Numbered from the stretch's first letter, positions 43,302 through 53,509 are shown. The stretch is DNA of 64,000 bases from Catenuloplanes atrovinosus (GCF_031458235.1 NZ_JAVDYB010000001.1:7196501-7260500); one strand, 5' to 3'. Notes: generated by a model not told the origin, from the letters alone. A program made the numbers and translations.

Positions 43302-44447
43302 ATGGCCAAGATCCGCTTCACCCCGGGTCCGATCACGAGCGTCCTCGTCACCACGATCGCGGTCGTCGTCCCCGGCTTCCTCGTCGGCGGGCTCGCGGTC
43401 CAGATCGGCGAGTCCTTCCCGCTCTCCCCGGCCCAACTCGGACTCGCGATCTCCGTCTACTTCGGCGTCAGCGCGCTCGCCTCGGTGCCGGCCGGGCACC
43501 TGGTCGAGCGGTACGGCGCCGGCCCCACCGCGCGCGCCGCCATCCTGCTCTCCGCCGCGTCGCTGCTCGCGATCGGCCTGCTCGCCCACTCCGCGCTCAC
43601 GCTCACGCTGCTGCTCGCGGCCGGCGCCGGCGCGAACGCGCTCGGCCAGATCGCCGGCAACGCCGCGCTCGCCCGGCACGTCTCCCCCGGACGGCAGGGA
43701 CTGTCGTTCGGCACCAAGCAGGCCGCGATCCCGCTCTCCACGCTGCTGGCCGGCGCCGCGGTGCCGACCGTGGCGCTCACGCTCGGCTGGCGGTGGGCGT
43801 TCGTGGCCGCGGCCGTGCTGGCGCTGTGCGCGCTCCCGGTCGTACCGTCCGCGCCCGCGGTGGTCCGCGAGCCCGGCGCCTCGTCCGGCCGCGCCACGGC
43901 CGGGCTGATCGTGGTCGCGATCTCCGCCACGCTCGGGTCCGGCTCCGCGAACGCGCTCAGCACGTTCCTGGTCGACTCGACCGTGGCCCGCGGCGTCGGC
44001 CCCGGGCCCGCCGGGCTGGCGCTCACGCTGGGCAGCGCGGTCTGCGTGGTCACCCGCGTGCTCGGCGGCTACCTCGCGGACCGGCTGCCGGACCGGCAGC
44101 TCGCGGTCATCTCCGGGCAGCTGCTGCTCGGCGCGGGCGGCCTGGCGCTGCTCACGGTCGGCGGCAACGCGGCGCTGCTGACCGGCGTGGTGCTCGGCTT
44201 CGGGCTCGGCTGGGCGTGGCCCGGCCTGATGAACTTCGCGGTCGTCCGCCTGCACCCGCAGTCGCCCGCCGCCGCCACCTCGGTCACCCAGACCGGCGTC
44301 TACGCGGGCGGCTGTCTGGGGCCGCTGACGCTCGGATTCGTCGCCACCCACTCCGGATACACCACGATGTGGCTGGCGGCCGCCAGCGGGATGCTGACGG
44401 CCGCGTTCTGCATGAGGCTCGGTGCGGTCCTGCTCCGCCGTTCCTAG
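43302..44447 (+). CDS. MFS transporter
   Basis: A protein of 381 residues with about twelve membrane helices. The loop 2-3 signature region is SVPAGHLVERYGAGPTARAA and the equivalent in the second half is GGYLADRLPDRQLA. The substrate is not predictable. The start ATG 43302 is chosen over 43269 because the hydrophobic part begins right after it and similar proteins start near MAKIRFTPG. It converges with lysS with only 16 bp between the stops. Confidence 0.85.
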   Translation: MAKIRFTPGPITSVLVTTIAVVVPGFLVGGLAVQIGESFPLSPAQLGLAISVYFGVSALASVPAGHLVERYGAGPTARAAILLSAASLLAIGLLAHSALTLTLLLAAGAGANALGQIAGNAALARHVSPGRQGLSFGTKQAAIPLSTLLAGAAVPTVALTLGWRWAFVAAAVLALCALPVVPSAPAVVREPGASSGRATAGLIVVAISATLGSGSANALSTFLVDSTVARGVGPGPAGLALTLGSAVCVVTRVLGGYLADRLPDRQLAVISGQLLLGAGGLALLTVGGNAALLTGVVLGFGLGWAWPGLMNFAVVRLHPQSPAAATSVTQTGVYAGGCLGPLTLGFVATHSGYTTMWLAAASGMLTAAFCMRLGAVLLRRS

Positions 44448-44463
44448 GCGCCCCTCGGCCGCC

Positions 44464-46218
44464 TCAGGCGCTCAGCAGGCGGCGAACGCGGTCCGCGCCC
44501 ACGGCCAGCAGCAGCGTGGGCAGGCGCGGGCCGGTGTCCCGGCCGACCAGCAGGTGGTAGAGCAGCGCGAAGAACGACCGCTGCGCCGCCTTCAGCTCCG
44601 GCGTCGGCTTGGTGTCCGGCGACAGCCCGGCCAGCACCTTCGGCACGCCGTAGACCAGCGTGGTGAGGCCCTCCAGCGACCAGTGCTCGTCCAGCCCGGC
44701 CACCAGCAGCCGCAGCGACTCCCGCTGCGTGTCGTCCAGGCTCTTGAGCAGGTCCAGGTCCGGCTCGTCCCGCACCCGGGTGCGCTGCTCCACCGGCACG
44801 TGGTTGGCCACCCAGGTCGCCGCCCGGTCCAGCCGCGGCCGCACCTCCGACAGGCTCTCCACCGGCGCCGCCGGGTCGAGGTCGCGCAGGATCCGCAGCA
44901 TCTGCGCCTCGTCGCCGGTGGTGATGTCGGCGACGCTGGCCAGCGTCCGGTACGCCACCGGACGGGGCGTGATCGGCAGCGCCCCGGCGGCGGTGGTGGC
45001 CGAGCGCGCGTGCACGGCCACGTCCACCTCGTTCGCGGTGCCGGCCGCGATCCGCTTCTCCACCGCGTCCCACTCGTCGTAGAGCCGCTGGATCTCCTGG
45101 TCGAATGCGACCTTGAACGACTGGTTCGGCCGGCGGCGCGCGTACAGCCAGCGCAGCAGGGCCGGCTCCATGATCCCCAGCGCGTCGCCCGGCGTCGGCA
45201 CGCCGCCCTTGGAGCTGGACATCTTCGCCTGACCGGAGATGCCGACGAACGCGTACATCGGGCCGATCGGCCGCTCACCACCGAAGATCTCGGCCACGAT
45301 TTGCCCGCCGACCACGAACGAACTGCCCGGCGACTGGTGGTCCACGCCCGAGGGCTCGAAGACGACGCCCTCGTAGGCCCAGCGCATCGGCCAGTCGACC
45401 TTCCACACCAGCTTGCCGTCCGTGAACTCGCTCAGCAGCACGGTCGCGGTGTGCCCACAGACGCAGGTGTAGGTCAGCTCGGTGCTCTCGTCGTCGTAGG
45501 AGACGACGGTGGTGAAGTCCTTGCCGCAGTTCGCGCAGAACGGCTTGAACGGGTAGTAGCCGGTCGCGGTCGCGCCGTCGTCCTCGTCGGCCGCGCCCGA
45601 GCCCTCGGCGGCCTCCGCGGCGGCGGCCTCGTCCGCCTCGTCCAGCTTCGGGCCCTGCTGCTTCGGGCCCTTCTTCGGCGCGGCGTCCCGGTCCTTCGTC
45701 CGGTAGCGGTCCAGGATCGCGTCGATCCGCCCTCGCTCCCGCATGGCCAGCAGAACCTGGTCACGGTACGCACCGGAGGTGTACATCTCGGTCTGGCTGA
45801 TGCCGCGGTACTCCACGCCCAGCTCCGCCAGCGACTCGATCATCGCGGCCTTGAAGTGCTCGGCCCAGCTGGAATACGCGCTGCCGGGCGGCGCCGGGAC
45901 CCGGGTCAGCGGCTTGCCGATGTGCGCCTGCCACGCCGGGTCCTCGGGGTCGATGCCGGCGATGCCCCTCGGCACCTTCCGGTACCGGTCGAAGTCGTCC
46001 CACGAGATGAGGTGCACGACGTCGCGGCCGCGCCGCCGGATCTCGTCCGCGACCAGGTGCGGCGTCATCACCTCGCGCAGGTTGCCCAGGTGGATCGGGC
46101 CGGACGGGCTCAACCCCGACGCACAGACGATCGGCTTGCCCGGCGCACGACGCTCCGCCTCCGCGATCACCTCGTCCGCGAACCGATTGACCCAGTCAAC
46201 ATCGCTGCCAGCAGCCAC
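44464..46218 (-). CDS. lysS: Lysyl-tRNA synthetase, class I
   Basis: A protein of 584 residues of the archaeal-type class I LysRS, unrelated to the common class II enzyme. The class I signatures are PIHLGN (41-46) and KMSSSKG (332-338). A Cys pair set, CANC (228-231) and CVCG (252-254), probably binds zinc. An acidic Ala/Glu/Asp-rich insertion (about 186-220) precedes it. It charges tRNA-Lys in the cytosol. Whether it replaces or duplicates a class II LysRS in this genome cannot be told from the window. Confidence 0.95.
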   Translation of the reverse strand: MAAGSDVDWVNRFADEVIAEAERRAPGKPIVCASGLSPSGPIHLGNLREVMTPHLVADEIRRRGRDVVHLISWDDFDRYRKVPRGIAGIDPEDPAWQAHIGKPLTRVPAPPGSAYSSWAEHFKAAMIESLAELGVEYRGISQTEMYTSGAYRDQVLLAMRERGRIDAILDRYRTKDRDAAPKKGPKQQGPKLDEADEAAAAEAAEGSGAADEDDGATATGYYPFKPFCANCGKDFTTVVSYDDESTELTYTCVCGHTATVLLSEFTDGKLVWKVDWPMRWAYEGVVFEPSGVDHQSPGSSFVVGGQIVAEIFGGERPIGPMYAFVGISGQAKMSSSKGGVPTPGDALGIMEPALLRWLYARRRPNQSFKVAFDQEIQRLYDEWDAVEKRIAAGTANEVDVAVHARSATTAAGALPITPRPVAYRTLASVADITTGDEAQMLRILRDLDPAAPVESLSEVRPRLDRAATWVANHVPVEQRTRVRDEPDLDLLKSLDDTQRESLRLLVAGLDEHWSLEGLTTLVYGVPKVLAGLSPDTKPTPELKAAQRSFFALLYHLLVGRDTGPRLPTLLLAVGADRVRRLLSA

Positions 46219-46339
46219 GCCTACAACACCCTCTCAAGAAACCGCAACACCCCATTCTCCCCGATCACGTCCGCCGCCCCTCGTCCGGGCGACTCCATCG
46301 GGGTACCCACCGCGAAACCGGCAGGGAGCCCGGCCGCCG

Positions 46340-46402
46340 CCCGACCGGCGCCCGCGGGAGCACCGCAAGGCGACCACGCCGGAAGTGGGTGATGAGGCAG
46401 TT
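46340..46402 (-). repeat. 3'-associated repeat element, copy D (degenerate)
   Basis: On the minus strand, directly after the polyprenyl synthase stop, CACCCACTTCCGGCG... GCTCCCGCGGGC parallels copies A-C. It is the least conserved copy. It has the same orientation as the gene it follows. Confidence 0.5.
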
Positions 46403-47422
46403 TTACGACGTGCGGTCGGAGATGAAGTCGCAGAGGCCCTCGAGCGTCCGCCGCGTCGGCCCCTCCGGCAGGACCGCTATCCGGCTGCGGGCTTCGTCCG
46501 CGTATGTCCGGACCGTCTCCCGGGCGCGCTTCATCGCCGGCGACTCGCGCAGCAGGCCGAGCGCCTCGGCGTGCAGCGCGTCGTCCACCAGCGGGCCCAT
46601 CGAGAGCAGCTCGCGCAGCCGGATCGAGCCGGCGTCCGCGTCGTCCGAGGCCAGCGCGTAGAGCATCGGCAGCGTCGGGACGCCCTCGCGCAGGTCGGTG
46701 CCGGGGGTCTTGCCGGACTGGATCGACTCGGACGCGATGTCCAGCAGGTCGTCGGAGAGCTGGAACGCGATGCCCATCGACGTGCCGTAACCGGCCAGCG
46801 CCTCGACCTGGTCGGCCGGCGCGCCGGAGAACAGGCCGCCGAACCGCGCCGAAGTGGCGATCAGCGAGGCGGTCTTGTCCTCGATCACCTGGAGGTGGTG
46901 GGCGATCGGGTCACCGTCGCGCGGCCCCACGGTCTCGGCGAGCTGGCCCTGGACCAGTTGGGAGAACGTGCGGGCCTGGAGCCGGACCGCCTCGGTGCCG
47001 AGGTCGGCCGCGATGTCCGCGGCCCGGGCGAAGAGGTAGTCGCCGACCAGGATGGCCACCGAGTTCGTCCACCGGCTGTTGGCGCTGGGGGCACCGCGCC
47101 GGACCGCGGCCTCGTCCATGACGTCGTCGTGGTAGAGCGTGGCCAGGTGGGTCAGCTCCATCACCACGGCCGCCTCGGTGACGCGTGGCCTCGCCGGGTC
47201 GCCGAGGTGGGCGCCGACCGCGACCAGCAGCGGGCGGAAGCGCTTGCCGCCGGCCGAGACGAGGTGCATCGACGCCTCGCGGACCAGCGGATCCGCGTTG
47301 TCGACGCTGTCCCGGAGACTGGCCTCGACCTCCTCGAGGATCGCCGACACCGACGCCTCGATGGCGGGGTCGACGAAGTCGATCCCGCTCGCATGCACTG
47401 CACCTGGGGTAAGGCCTGCCAC
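46403..47422 (-). CDS. Trans-polyprenyl diphosphate synthase
   Basis: A protein of 339 residues. The first Asp-rich motif is DDVMD (99-103), the second is DDLLD (224-228), and the GGKRFRP segment (59-65) binds isopentenyl diphosphate. It extends the isoprenoid chain, most likely for the menaquinone side chain, given its position directly after nuoN in the operon direction (52 bp gap). This arrangement is common in actinobacteria. The start GTG 47422 is chosen on similarity of the N-terminus; the 25 upstream residues look non-coding. Confidence 0.92.
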   Translation of the reverse strand: MAGLTPGAVHASGIDFVDPAIEASVSAILEEVEASLRDSVDNADPLVREASMHLVSAGGKRFRPLLVAVGAHLGDPARPRVTEAAVVMELTHLATLYHDDVMDEAAVRRGAPSANSRWTNSVAILVGDYLFARAADIAADLGTEAVRLQARTFSQLVQGQLAETVGPRDGDPIAHHLQVIEDKTASLIATSARFGGLFSGAPADQVEALAGYGTSMGIAFQLSDDLLDIASESIQSGKTPGTDLREGVPTLPMLYALASDDADAGSIRLRELLSMGPLVDDALHAEALGLLRESPAMKRARETVRTYADEARSRIAVLPEGPTRRTLEGLCDFISDRTS

Positions 47423-47474
47423 GACTCTACGATGCCATATGCGTGGCAGGCCGGGCCTGTGGGGGAACACGACG

Positions 47475-49007
47475 CTACCGGACGAACTCGGCGGCACCGG
47501 TGGTGAGGTCCAGGAGCAGGGACGGTGCCACGCCGAGGAGCAGCGTCATCGCCACCCCGATGGTCAGCGCGGCCGTGGTGAACAGTCCGGGAACGGACAC
47601 GGTCGGCGTGGCGTCGCTCGGGTCGGAGAGCCACATCATGACCACGACCCGGAGGTACGGGAACGCGAGCACGATGCTGCTGACCACGCCGGCGATCACG
47701 AGCCAGGTCTGCCCACCCTCGATCGCGGCGCCGAAGACCGCGAACTTGCCGATGAAGCCGCTGGTCAGCGGGATGCCGGCGAAGGCGAGCAGGATGAACG
47801 TGAACACTCCGGCGATCAGCGGCGAGCGGCGGCCGAGCCCGGCCCAGCGGGACAGGTGCCCGGCCTCGCCGTCCGCGTCTCGCACCAGCGTGACCACGGC
47901 GAACGCGCCGAGCACCGTGAACCCGTAGGCGACCAGGTAGAACATGGTGCTGGCGAGCCCGGCCTCGCCGCTGGCCAGCACGCCGACCAGCAGGTAACCG
48001 GCGTTCGCGATGGACGAGTAGGCCAGCAGGCGCTTGATGTCGGTCTGCGTCACGGCCAGCACCGCACCCATGATCATGGTGAGGACCGCGATGACGCCCA
48101 GGACCGGCGTGAAGTCCCAGCTCAATCCGTCGAATCCGACGTAGAGCACGCGCAGCAACGCGCCGAACGCGGCGACCTTGGTGCACGCGGCCATGAACGC
48201 GGTGACCGGCGTCGGCGCGCCCTGGTAGACGTCCGGCGTCCACACGTGGAACGGCACCGCCGCGATCTTGAAGAGCAGGCCGATGGAGAGCAGCGCCAGG
48301 CCGGCGTAGAGCAGCAGCGGGTCGCGGTCGGACTCCGCGGCCGCGGCGTGGATCGCGCCGAGGTCCACCGCGCCGACGAAGCCGTAGATGAGCGCCACGC
48401 CGAACAGGAAGAACGCGGACGCGTACGACCCGAGCAGGAAGTACTTGAGCGCGGCCTCCTGGCTCAGCAGCCGCCGCCGGCGGGCGAGCGCACAGAGCAG
48501 GTAGAGCGGCAGTGAGAAGACCTCGAGCGCGATGAACATGGTGAGCAGGTCGTTCGCGGCGACGAACAGCAGCATGCCGGCGACCGCGAACATCGTGACC
48601 GGATAGACCTCGGTCAGACCGGGCGCGCGGGTGGCCTGCCTGGTGTCCGCCTCGGAGCCGACCGTGATCGCGGCCTGCGGCACGAACGCGCCGCCGGCCT
48701 CCAGCTTCCGCTCGCCCATCAGCAGCAACGACACCAGCGCGAGCGCCAGGATCGTGCCCTGCAGGAACACCGCGGGTCCGTCGATGGCGAGCGCGCCGGT
48801 GGCGGTGGTGATCCGGGTCGACGCCTGGGTGACCACCACGACCAGCCCGGCGACCGTGGCGAGCAGGGCCAGGCCCAGCTGTACGGCGTGCCGGGCGCGC
48901 CGCGGCACGAACGCCTCGGCCAGCACGCCCAGACAGGCCGCGCCGAACAGGATCAGGATCGGCGCGACGGCCGCGTAGTCGATGGAGGGTGCCTTGAGAT
49001 CGTCCAT
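47475..49007 (-). CDS. nuoN: NADH-quinone oxidoreductase subunit N
   Basis: A protein of 510 residues, an antiporter-like membrane subunit of complex I with about fourteen helices. Proton-path features include the Lys in FKIAAVPFHVWTPDVYQGAPTP and in the VTQTDIKRLLAYSSIANAGY helix. The start ATG 49007 lies two bases after the nuoM stop; a GTG at 49013 overlaps that stop as GTGA and is possible. It is the last gene of the nuo operon. Confidence 0.95.
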   Translation of the reverse strand: MDDLKAPSIDYAAVAPILILFGAACLGVLAEAFVPRRARHAVQLGLALLATVAGLVVVVTQASTRITTATGALAIDGPAVFLQGTILALALVSLLLMGERKLEAGGAFVPQAAITVGSEADTRQATRAPGLTEVYPVTMFAVAGMLLFVAANDLLTMFIALEVFSLPLYLLCALARRRRLLSQEAALKYFLLGSYASAFFLFGVALIYGFVGAVDLGAIHAAAAESDRDPLLLYAGLALLSIGLLFKIAAVPFHVWTPDVYQGAPTPVTAFMAACTKVAAFGALLRVLYVGFDGLSWDFTPVLGVIAVLTMIMGAVLAVTQTDIKRLLAYSSIANAGYLLVGVLASGEAGLASTMFYLVAYGFTVLGAFAVVTLVRDADGEAGHLSRWAGLGRRSPLIAGVFTFILLAFAGIPLTSGFIGKFAVFGAAIEGGQTWLVIAGVVSSIVLAFPYLRVVVMMWLSDPSDATPTVSVPGLFTTAALTIGVAMTLLLGVAPSLLLDLTTGAAEFVR

Positions 49008-49009
49008 GG

Positions 49010-50536
49010 TCACTTCGCCGCCTCGGTGATCGCCGTGGGTGCGGGGTCCGTCGCGCCGACGTCCTCCATGGTCGCCTGCACGGCCGGGTTGATGACGTCG
49101 GTGATCGGCTTGGGATAGAAGCCGAACAGGATGATCAGCGCGATCAGCGGCGCGACCACGACCTTCTCGCGCAGCGTGATGTCCCGGCGCATGCCCTCGA
49201 CCTCGGCCAGCGCCGGGTTCGGCGTGCCCTGCACGGTGCGCTGGACCATCCAGAGCACGTACGCGGCCGCGAGCACGATGCCGAGCGTGGCGATGATCGC
49301 GATCGGCTTGTTGACCGTGAACGTGCCGATCAGCACCAGGAACTCGGAGACGAACGGCGCGGTCCCGGGCATCGCCAGCGAGGCCAGGCCGGCGAAGAAC
49401 AGCACACCGGCCAGGATCGGCACCATCTTGCCGGCGCCGCCGAAATCGCTGATCAGCGCGGAGCCACGGCGGGCCACGAGCATGCCGACGACCAGGAAGA
49501 GCAGGCCGGTGGCGAGGCCGTGGTTGACCATGTAGAGCACCGCGCCGGTCCCGGCCTGCGTGGTGAACGCGAAGATGCCGACGCCGATGAACCCGAAGTG
49601 CGCGATCGAGGTGTACGACACGAGCCGCTTGAGGTCGTTCTGCCCGACCGCCAGCAGCGCCGCGTAGATGATGCCGATGACGCCGAGCACCAGCGCGAGC
49701 GGCGCGAAGTAGCGGGACGCCTCCGGGAAGATCGGCAGGCAGTACCGCAGGATGCCGAACGTGCCGACCTTGTCGAGTATGCCGACCAGCAACGCGCCCG
49801 CGCCGGCCGGCGCCACGCCACCCGCGTCCGGCAGCCAGGTGTGGAACGGGAAGAACGGCGCCTTGATCGCGAACGCGAGGAAGAAGCCGAGGAACAGCCA
49901 CCGCTCGGTCCCGGTCGACATGTCGATCTCGGTGAGCGCCGCCCAGTCGAACGTGTGCCCGCCGACCACCCACAGCCCGACCACGGCCGCGAGCATGAAC
50001 AGGCCGCCGACCAGCGAGTAGAGGAAGAACTTGACGGCCGCGTACTGCCGCTGGGCCCCGCCGTAGGAGCCGATGAGGAAGTACATCGGCACCAGCATGA
50101 CCTCGAAGAACACGTAGAAGAGGAAGACGTCGGCGGCCGCGAAGACGCCGATCATCGTCGACTCCAGCGCCAGCAGCAGCGCGAAGTAGACCGGCACGGA
50201 CCGGCCGCTGTGGTCGGCCTCGTGCCAGGCGGCCAGGATCACGATCGGCACCAGCACCGCGATCAGCATCAGCATGACCAGCGCGATGCCGTCGACCGCG
50301 AACGTGAAGTTCGCGCCCCAGCCGGGAATCCACGGGTACGACTCGCGCAGTTGCAGCCGCTCGCCGCCCGCCTCGAACGCCACCCACAGCGCCACGGTCA
50401 GCGCCAGGACGCCGAGCGACCAGGCGAGCGTGACCCACTTCGCCAGGTCCGGACGGCTGCGCGGCAGGAACGCCACGACCAGCGCGCCGACCAGCGGCGC
50501 CACGGTCAGCACCGACAGGTACGGAAAGGAGCTCAC
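49010..50536 (-). CDS. nuoM: NADH-quinone oxidoreductase subunit M
   Basis: A protein of 508 residues, an antiporter-like subunit. Conserved segments are FYVFFEVMLVPMYFLIG (with the key Glu), KAPFFPFHTWLPDA and GQNDLKRLVSYTSIAHFGF. The start GTG 50536 overlaps the nuoL stop (GTGA). The C-terminus extends slightly past the membrane domain. Confidence 0.95.
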   Translation of the reverse strand: MSSFPYLSVLTVAPLVGALVVAFLPRSRPDLAKWVTLAWSLGVLALTVALWVAFEAGGERLQLRESYPWIPGWGANFTFAVDGIALVMLMLIAVLVPIVILAAWHEADHSGRSVPVYFALLLALESTMIGVFAAADVFLFYVFFEVMLVPMYFLIGSYGGAQRQYAAVKFFLYSLVGGLFMLAAVVGLWVVGGHTFDWAALTEIDMSTGTERWLFLGFFLAFAIKAPFFPFHTWLPDAGGVAPAGAGALLVGILDKVGTFGILRYCLPIFPEASRYFAPLALVLGVIGIIYAALLAVGQNDLKRLVSYTSIAHFGFIGVGIFAFTTQAGTGAVLYMVNHGLATGLLFLVVGMLVARRGSALISDFGGAGKMVPILAGVLFFAGLASLAMPGTAPFVSEFLVLIGTFTVNKPIAIIATLGIVLAAAYVLWMVQRTVQGTPNPALAEVEGMRRDITLREKVVVAPLIALIILFGFYPKPITDVINPAVQATMEDVGATDPAPTAITEAAK

Positions 50537-52455
50537 ACCAACCACCCCAACTGCAGCGCGATGAACGCCGCCGTGACCACCAGCGCGCCGGTGAGGATCG
50601 ACATGGCATAGGAGCGGACGAAGCCGGTCTGCAGCCGCCGCAGCCGCCCGGAACCGCCGCCGACCGCGGCCGCGAGCCCGTTCACCAGACCGTCGATGCC
50701 CTTGTTGTCGAGGAACACGAGCGCGCGGGTCAGGTAGATGCCGGGACGCTCGAACACCCACTCGTTGAACGTGTCCGCGTACAGGTTGCGGCGGGCCGCG
50801 GTGACCAGCACGCCCGCGGGCCGCTCCTGCTCCTGGGTGCCGTTGCGGAACAGGAACCAGGCCAGGCCCGCGCCGAGCACGGTGACGCCCAGCGACAGGA
50901 TGGTGATCACCGTGTGCGACAGGACCGCGTGGTGCTCACCCTCGTGCGAGCCGAGCGTCGGGGTCAGCCAGTCCGGCACGCTGGTGGAGAGCAGGAAACC
51001 GGACGCGACCGAGCCGACCGCCAGCAGGATCAGCGGGACGGTCATCAGCGCGGGCGACTCGTGCGGGTGGGTGATGTCCGGCGTCCAGCGCTTCGGGCCG
51101 TGGAAGGTCAGCACGAACAGCCGGGTCATGTAGAACGCGGTCAGCCCCGCTCCCAGCAGCGCCGCGCCGCCGAACAGCCAGGCCGTCCAGTCCTCCCGCT
51201 CGAACGCGGCCGCGATGATCGGCTCCTTGGAGAAGAAGCCGGAGAACGGGAACATGCCGATGATCGCGAGCCAGCCCAGGCCGAACGTGGCCCAGGTGAC
51301 CCGCATGTGCTTGGCCAGCCCGCCGAACCGCCGGATGTCGGTCTGGTCGCGCATGCCGTGCATCACCGAGCCGGCGCCGAGGAACAGGCCGGCCTTGAAG
51401 AAGCCGTGCGCCAGCAGGTGCACGATCGCCAGGGCGTACGCCCCGCCGCCGAGCCCGACGCCGAGGAACATGTACCCGATCTGCGAGACCGTGGACCAGG
51501 CCAGCACGCGCTTGATGTCGTCCTTGGCGCAGCCGATGATGCAGCCCATGACCAGCGTCAGCGCGCCGATCGCCACCACCACGGTCTGCAGCGTGACGTT
51601 CGCCGAGAAGACCGGGTTGGAGCGGGCGATCAGGTAGACGCCCGCGGTGACCATGGTGGCCGCGTGGATGAGCGCGGAGACCGGGGTCGGGCCCTCCATC
51701 GCGTCCGGAAGCCACGCCTGCAGCGGGAACTGGCCGGACTTGCCGGTCGCGCCGAGCAGCAGCAGGAGGCCGATGGCCAGCACCAGGCCGGCGCTCAACG
51801 CTCCGACGTTGCTGAAGACCTCGTCGTACTGCGTGGTGCCCAGCGTGGCGAACATCAGGAAGATGGCGATGGCGAAGCCGGCGTCGCCGACCCGGTTCAT
51901 CAGGAACGCCTTCTTGCCCGCGGTCGCGGCGGCCGGCCGGGTGTACCAGAACGAGATCAGCAGGTACGACGCGAGACCCACGCCCTCCCAGCCGACGTAG
52001 AGCATCACGTAGTTGTTGCCGAGCACCAGCAGCAGCATGGCCGCGACGAAGAGGTTGAAGTAGCCGAAGAACCGGCGACGCCCCTCGTCGTGCCGCATGT
52101 ACTCCACCGCGTACAGGTGGATCAGCGAGCCGACGCCGGTGATCAGCAGCACGAACACCGCGGAGAGCGGGTCGAGGAGCAGCCCGAAGTCGACCTGCAG
52201 CGAGTAGACGTCGATGAAGTCCCAGAGGGACAGCTCGACCGATTTGTTCTCCAGCCCGCCGAGCTGGACGAAATAGACGAGCCCGAGGACGAACGACGCC
52301 GCCGGGGCCAGCACGCCGAGCCAGTGCCCCCAGCTGTCGGCGCGGCGGCCGAGCAGCAGGAGCACCGCGGCGCTGGCGAGCGGGATCGCCACCAGCAGCC
52401 ACATGCTCCCCAGCAGCCCCGTGGCCTGGGCGTACTCCACCGTGTGATGGTCCAC
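50533..52455 (-). CDS. nuoL: NADH-quinone oxidoreductase subunit L
   Basis: A protein of 640 residues, the largest antiporter-like subunit, with the long lateral helix at the C-terminus. Conserved blocks are YVGWEGVGLASYLLISFW, FPLQAWLPDAMEGPTPVSALIHAATM and CAKDDIKRVLAWSTVSQIGYM. The start GTG 52455 has AAGGGG seven bases upstream. Nine bases separate it from nuoK. Confidence 0.96.
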   Translation of the reverse strand: MDHHTVEYAQATGLLGSMWLLVAIPLASAAVLLLLGRRADSWGHWLGVLAPAASFVLGLVYFVQLGGLENKSVELSLWDFIDVYSLQVDFGLLLDPLSAVFVLLITGVGSLIHLYAVEYMRHDEGRRRFFGYFNLFVAAMLLLVLGNNYVMLYVGWEGVGLASYLLISFWYTRPAAATAGKKAFLMNRVGDAGFAIAIFLMFATLGTTQYDEVFSNVGALSAGLVLAIGLLLLLGATGKSGQFPLQAWLPDAMEGPTPVSALIHAATMVTAGVYLIARSNPVFSANVTLQTVVVAIGALTLVMGCIIGCAKDDIKRVLAWSTVSQIGYMFLGVGLGGGAYALAIVHLLAHGFFKAGLFLGAGSVMHGMRDQTDIRRFGGLAKHMRVTWATFGLGWLAIIGMFPFSGFFSKEPIIAAAFEREDWTAWLFGGAALLGAGLTAFYMTRLFVLTFHGPKRWTPDITHPHESPALMTVPLILLAVGSVASGFLLSTSVPDWLTPTLGSHEGEHHAVLSHTVITILSLGVTVLGAGLAWFLFRNGTQEQERPAGVLVTAARRNLYADTFNEWVFERPGIYLTRALVFLDNKGIDGLVNGLAAAVGGGSGRLRRLQTGFVRSYAMSILTGALVVTAAFIALQLGWLV

Positions 52456-52465
52456 AGTCGGCCCC

Positions 52466-52765
52466 TTAGTACTTCAGGAGGTTGGCATCGTCGACGCTCG
52501 CGGAACGCCGGGTACGGAAGATCGACATGATGATCGCCAGGCCGACCACGACCTCCGCGGCGGCGACGACCATGACGAAGAACGCCATGATCTGCCCGTC
52601 GAGGTTGCCGTTGATCCGGCTGAAGGTGACCAGCGCGAGGTTCGCGGCGTTCAGCATCAGCTCGATGCACATGAACAGCACGATCGCGTTGCGGCGGATC
52701 AGCACGCCGGACGCGCCGATCGTGAACAGGATCGCGGACAGCACGATGTAGGCGGAGGGTGTCAT
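52466..52765 (-). CDS. nuoK: NADH-quinone oxidoreductase subunit K
   Basis: A protein of 99 residues with three membrane helices. The conserved Glu residues are in [15 protein letters not shown] and in the [11 protein letters not shown] helix, as in the E-channel. The ATG immediately follows the nuoJ stop (TAGATG). Confidence 0.96.
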   Translation of the reverse strand: MTPSAYIVLSAILFTIGASGVLIRRNAIVLFMCIELMLNAANLALVTFSRINGNLDGQIMAFFVMVVAAAEVVVGLAIIMSIFRTRRSASVDDANLLKY

Positions 52766-53509
52766 CTACTTCTCCGTCCCCTTGGGCGCCGACTCCTGGG
52801 AGGTCAGCTCGCGGACCGGGAGGATCTTCGAGATGCTGCGCTCGGCGAGCGTGCCGTCCGGCAGACGGGCCGGCGTGGCGACCGAGTCCGACGTGGCGAA
52901 CACGCCGGGGCCGGCCTTCGGACCGGGGTAGCTGCCGGGCGCGAACCGGGCCTTCATGCGATCCACCTGCGACGGCTTCTCGCCGATGGCGCGCTCCACG
53001 TGGGCCAGGATCATCGCGCCGACCGCGGCGCTGATCAGCAGCGCGGACGTGACCTCGAACGCGAACACGTACTTGGTGAACAGCAGCTGCGCGATGCCCT
53101 GGAGGTTGCCGTTCTCGTTCGCCGCGGCCAGGCCGATCGCGCCGGTGCCGGTCAGCGCGCGGGACAGCCCCGCGCCGACCAGGCCGGCGAAACCGAGGCC
53201 GAGCACGATCGCGGCGATCCGCTGCCCGCGCAACGTCTCGATCAGTGAGTCCGAGGCGTCCCGGCCGACCAGCATCAGCACGAACAGGAACAGCATCATG
53301 ATCGCGCCGGTGTAGACGATGATCTGCGCCATGCCGATGAACGGGCCGGCCTGGGCGACGTAGAAGACACCGAGGCAGAGCATGGTGACGACCAGCCAGA
53401 GCGCGGAGTGCACCGCGTTACGCGCCAGCACCATCCCCAGCGCCCCGATCACCGCGAGCGGCGCCAGGACCCAGAACAGCGTGGCCTCACCACCGGATAG
53501 CTCGCTCAT
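52766..53509 (-). CDS. nuoJ: NADH-quinone oxidoreductase subunit J
   Basis: A protein of 247 residues with five membrane helices, including the conserved AQIIVYTGAIMMLFLFVLML segment. It carries a C-terminal hydrophilic extension of about 75 residues, longer than in E. coli and seen in actinobacteria. The ATG at 53509 overlaps the stop of a 25-residue ORF (ATGA) and has GAGGAG eight bases upstream. Confidence 0.95.
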   Translation of the reverse strand: MSELSGGEATLFWVLAPLAVIGALGMVLARNAVHSALWLVVTMLCLGVFYVAQAGPFIGMAQIIVYTGAIMMLFLFVLMLVGRDASDSLIETLRGQRIAAIVLGLGFAGLVGAGLSRALTGTGAIGLAAANENGNLQGIAQLLFTKYVFAFEVTSALLISAAVGAMILAHVERAIGEKPSQVDRMKARFAPGSYPGPKAGPGVFATSDSVATPARLPDGTLAERSISKILPVRELTSQESAPKGTEK

